Origin: Flavihumibacter sp. CACIAM 22H1
GTDB lineage: Bacteria; Bacteroidota; Bacteroidia; Chitinophagales; Chitinophagaceae
Length of the DNA stretch: 43,655 nt
Reading direction: 5' to 3'
Assembly (NCBI RefSeq): GCF_001601815.1
Contig: NZ_LUKG01000027.1
Coordinates: 8,081 to 51,735, forward strand
A program made the translations under genes and the position numbers. Positions 41,313 through 43,655 of this stretch are shown here, in pieces. The notes beneath the pieces were generated by a model that saw nothing but the letters and a program-made list of their open reading frames with translations, was not told where the DNA came from and searched no databases. How positions within the stretch are numbered: the first letter of the stretch is position 1; every line of letters begins with the position of its first letter.

Positions 41313-42665
41313 ATGATCAATAGACTGTTGTTACAGGTGGGCTGGGCCCAGAAAGAAAGGGTGGTAGAAGAGGATCGGGCCATGGATTCTTTAGAAATGC
41401 GGAAAATGCGCATTTTTAACCGGTTAAACTGGATGGGATTGTTGACTGGTATCTGCTTGCCCATAGCCGGTTTGTTAAACAATGATCAACTTCCCGTAAT
41501 TGCCTGGGTGGTGGCTTGTTCCCCGGCGTTTATAAGTGGAACGGTTTTGGCCTTTACTTACTGGGAAAAATCAACTGCTGCATTAATGATTTATTTCACC
41601 TGTTACCCGGTATTGAGTACCCTGGTGTATGCAGCTGATCTTGACCTGGGAATTGAACTGTTTTTTATATTATACGGCGTATTATCGGTTTTTTTTCTGC
41701 CCAAACTACAACAGGTTATCTTCTGCGGTACCATCGCAGCCCTCTGCTATATACTGGTATATGTGCTCAAGCAGGATTATACGACGGAACTCTCAACCCT
41801 TAATTATCCATTTTTTGTCGGCAATCATTTATTAGCGCTTTTCTTTATTTTTTATGCCTTGTACCTGATAAAGAAAGAAAATACGGGGTACCAGGCAGAA
41901 CTTATTGCTTTCAATGAGCGTTTGCAGGCGAAAAAAAAATTGGTGGAAATGCAATCTGCCCAGTTAAGCGAACTCAACACGCTCAAGAATAAGTTGTTTT
42001 CGGTAATTGCCCATGATCTGAGAACTCCGATGTATGCCCTGAAAAACCTGTTTCGTAATATCGAGCAATACGATTTGCCCGCTGAAGAAGTGAAGATGAT
42101 GATTCCGGAAATAAACCAGGAAATGCAATTCACCACCAACCTAATGGAAAACCTGCTACAATGGGCCAAAAGCCAGCTGCAGGCTGCAGCTTCTTGTCCC
42201 GAGCAGCTTAATATGGCGGTATTGACCAGGGAACTTGTTGCACTGGTACGGCTGCAGGCAAATTCTAAATCAATCGAACTAAGCAATGAACTGAAGGAAG
42301 ATGCCCTGGTTTGGGCCGATAAGGATATGACTCAGATGGTGCTCCGGAATTTGGTGACCAATGCGCTGAAGTTTACGCCTGAGAGGGGGTTGGTGCAGAT
42401 TGGCGCAAGGGAACTGGATACACATATCGAGGTCTATGTGAAAGATAACGGCAAGGGAATGACGGCTGAAACCATCGAAAAATTACAGGAAAATGCTTTT
42501 TTTACCACCCAGGGAACCAATAACGAGGCAGGTACCGGCATTGGCTTAATGCTTTGTCGCGAGTACCTGCACCGCAACGGAGGTTGGCTGAGCATCAGCT
42601 CTGAACCGGGCCGCGGAAGTGAATTCCGTTTCACACTGCCGCGCACTCAACCGGTGAAAAACTAA
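41313..42665 (+). CDS. Membrane sensor histidine kinase
   Basis: 450-residue kinase with no periplasmic sensor domain. Residues ~37-190 carry six hydrophobic helices, followed by a coiled coil (~205-230, KKENTGYQAELIAFNERLQ). The HisKA domain has the phosphoacceptor His234 in SVIAHDLRTPM, and the HATPase domain has the N box NLVTNALKFTPE, G1 box DNGKGM, and G2 box GTGIGLMLC. A TTG at 41259 would add 18 residues but has no support; ATG 41313 is used. No response-regulator gene is adjacent, so the partner is encoded elsewhere. The membrane-embedded sensor suggests detection inside or near the lipid phase (inference). Confidence 0.92.
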   Translation: MINRLLLQVGWAQKERVVEEDRAMDSLEMRKMRIFNRLNWMGLLTGICLPIAGLLNNDQLPVIAWVVACSPAFISGTVLAFTYWEKSTAALMIYFTCYPVLSTLVYAADLDLGIELFFILYGVLSVFFLPKLQQVIFCGTIAALCYILVYVLKQDYTTELSTLNYPFFVGNHLLALFFIFYALYLIKKENTGYQAELIAFNERLQAKKKLVEMQSAQLSELNTLKNKLFSVIAHDLRTPMYALKNLFRNIEQYDLPAEEVKMMIPEINQEMQFTTNLMENLLQWAKSQLQAAASCPEQLNMAVLTRELVALVRLQANSKSIELSNELKEDALVWADKDMTQMVLRNLVTNALKFTPERGLVQIGARELDTHIEVYVKDNGKGMTAETIEKLQENAFFTTQGTNNEAGTGIGLMLCREYLHRNGGWLSISSEPGRGSEFRFTLPRTQPVKN

Positions 42666-42673
42666 GAATCCCC

Positions 42674-42681
42674 TAACTTTG
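42674..42681 (+). promoter_or_regulatory. Candidate -7 box of mutS2
   Basis: TAACTTTG matches TAnnTTTG exactly, 9 bp after the kinase gene's stop, with the mutS2 ATG 39 nt downstream. Confidence 0.45.
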
Positions 42682-42688
42682 CCGGGCT

Positions 42689-42706
42689 GAGGCCGGAAAA
42701 GGCCTC
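42689..42706 (+). other. Hairpin near the predicted 5' end of the mutS2 mRNA
   Basis: GAGGCC (42689-42694) and GGCCTC (42701-42706) form a perfect 6-bp stem with a 6-nt GGAAAA loop. If transcription starts about 7 nt after the -7 box, the mRNA would begin with this stem. It could stabilise the 5' end; function not shown. Confidence 0.4.
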
Positions 42707-42720
42707 CGGAAGATCAGCTT

Positions 42721-43655
42721 ATGAAATTGTTTCCAGAATCGGCGGTAGTACAACTGGAGTTTGAAAAAATCAAGACCCTTTTAGAAGCGCATTGTAAAAC
42801 TGAATATGCCCGTTCCAAAGCCCGGGAGCTCAGGATTCATACCCGTCTTAGCTTTATCGAAACCGAACTCAGGCAAAGTCATGAGTTCAGGACCCTGTTG
42901 CAAAACGCACTTTATTTCCCCAATGATTTTGTCCTTAACCTGGCGAAAGAATTAAAACTGCTGGGTATTCCTGGTGCCGTATTATCGGGCGAGCAATTTG
43001 TAGAAATTCGCAAACTCGCCGAAAATATGGACCGGATTTTTCGCTGGTTCGATAAAGAACGCAGAGAAACCTATCCTGGCCTCACCCGGGTAATTGAAGG
43101 CAGTTATTACGAAAAAGCCATCCAGGCCGCTATACAGGAAGTATTGGACGAAAACGGAAATGTGTTGGATCATGCCTCTGAAGACCTGCGGCGAATCCGC
43201 ATTAGCTTGTATAAAAAAAAGGCGGATCTCCGAAGAGTGTTTGAACGTGTTATCCAGAAATTAAATAAACAGGGATACCTGGCAGATATCGAAGAGTCTT
43301 TCCTGAATGGGCGTAGGGTGGTAGCAATTTTTGCCGAGCAAAAACGCATGATCAAGGGTATTCTGCACGGTGAAAGCGATACCCGCAAAACCGCCTTTAT
43401 TGAACCCGAGGAAACCATTGAACTGAATAATGAAGTATACTCCCTCGAAAATGAAGAAAGCAGGGAAGTGTACCGGATTCTGCGAAGTTTAACAGCGCAG
43501 ATGGCAAAACATGCCCCGCTGCTGACATCCTATCTCGATATTTGTGGCGAATATGATTTTATCCGTTCTAAAGCCCGGTTTGCAGACGAATACAACGGTG
43601 AATATCCCATTGTAGTAGACAAAGCCCATATACACCTGGTAAAAGCCTATCATCC
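42721..43655 (+). CDS. mutS2: Endonuclease MutS2, N-terminal part
   Basis: Open from ATG 42721 to the right edge: 311 complete codons. The sequence begins MKLFPESAVVQLEFEKIKTLLE and has the MutS2-type lever/clamp region with LYKKKADLRRVFERV, VVAIFAEQKRMIKGILHGES and AFIEPEETIELNNEV (MutS2 hallmark FxEPxxxxxLNN). The ATPase (Walker A), clamp and C-terminal Smr nuclease domains lie beyond the window. MutS2 splits collided ribosomes or acts on recombination intermediates in different bacteria. No frame break is seen in the part shown. Confidence 0.93.
   Translation, partial: MKLFPESAVVQLEFEKIKTLLEAHCKTEYARSKARELRIHTRLSFIETELRQSHEFRTLLQNALYFPNDFVLNLAKELKLLGIPGAVLSGEQFVEIRKLAENMDRIFRWFDKERRETYPGLTRVIEGSYYEKAIQAAIQEVLDENGNVLDHASEDLRRIRISLYKKKADLRRVFERVIQKLNKQGYLADIEESFLNGRRVVAIFAEQKRMIKGILHGESDTRKTAFIEPEETIELNNEVYSLENEESREVYRILRSLTAQMAKHAPLLTSYLDICGEYDFIRSKARFADEYNGEYPIVVDKAHIHLVKAYH

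Noticed and set aside
1-43655. CRISPR arrays, insertion sequences, phage genes, rRNA and tRNA genes
   Set aside because: Looked for repeated units, transposase-like frames and cloverleaf patterns; none found. No gene-free stretch exceeds about 300 bases; the longest is 34561-34821.

Overview
The window looks like a chromosomal piece of a Bacteroidota member, most likely family Chitinophagaceae (inference, not tested by search). The evidence is family content largely confined to that phylum (DUF4270, DUF4294, DUF5686 with a carboxypeptidase-like domain, GSCFA, CcmE of the CxxxY type), near absence of Shine-Dalgarno sequences, and repeated TAnnTTTG boxes just upstream of genes, which is the Bacteroidota -7 promoter element. 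No transposase, phage gene, CRISPR array, rRNA or tRNA was seen. The region is ordinary, densely packed core chromosome with a few odd proteins.

Layout. 1-3.9 kb: an RND efflux pump and its lipoprotein adaptor (minus strand, pump cut by the left edge) behind a palindromic candidate operator. 4-13.2 kb: housekeeping metabolism (purK, hppD, aspartokinase, fructose-1,6-bisphosphatase, folC) mixed with an L,D-transpeptidase fused to a TonB C-terminal-like domain, a CAP lipoprotein, a DinB/YfiT protein and a NUDIX hydrolase. 13.2-18 kb (minus): a TonB-like protein, a DMT permease translationally coupled to an uncharacterised radical SAM enzyme, a membrane protein with an acidic tail, and a ureohydrolase. 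18.1-21.8 kb (plus): ccmE-ccmF for cytochrome c maturation and a DUF4294 protein. 21.8-23.8 kb: a glycogen-binding-domain/HhH fusion divergent from a Gfo/Idh/MocA oxidoreductase, with a perfect 23-bp palindrome between them.

23.8-29 kb: a minus-strand operon panC-panD-flippase-like-rfaE2 (pantothenate plus an envelope/heptose theme), divergent from a half-length starch-synthase-like protein and a DUF4270 lipoprotein. 29-33 kb (plus): metK with a textbook UUCG terminator, an RlmB-type rRNA methyltransferase, and an HMG-CoA lyase coupled to a GSCFA protein. 33-34.6 kb (minus): miaE, broken by a single inserted base inside its iron-binding motif, followed by a NahK/APH-fold protein that has lost its catalytic aspartates. 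34.8-43.7 kb (plus): penicillin acylase, a small membrane protein, a DUF5686 outer-membrane protein, trhO, a membrane histidine kinase, and the first third or so of mutS2 (cut by the right edge).

No multi-gene defence system or other clearly new system is visible. The most interesting items are the predicted pseudokinase, the frameshifted miaE, the transpeptidase-TonB fusion, the CBM48-HhH fusion, the isolated GT5 N-terminal domain, two strong palindromes in promoter regions, and several genes whose -7 box ends 4-5 nt before the start codon, which suggests leaderless transcripts.
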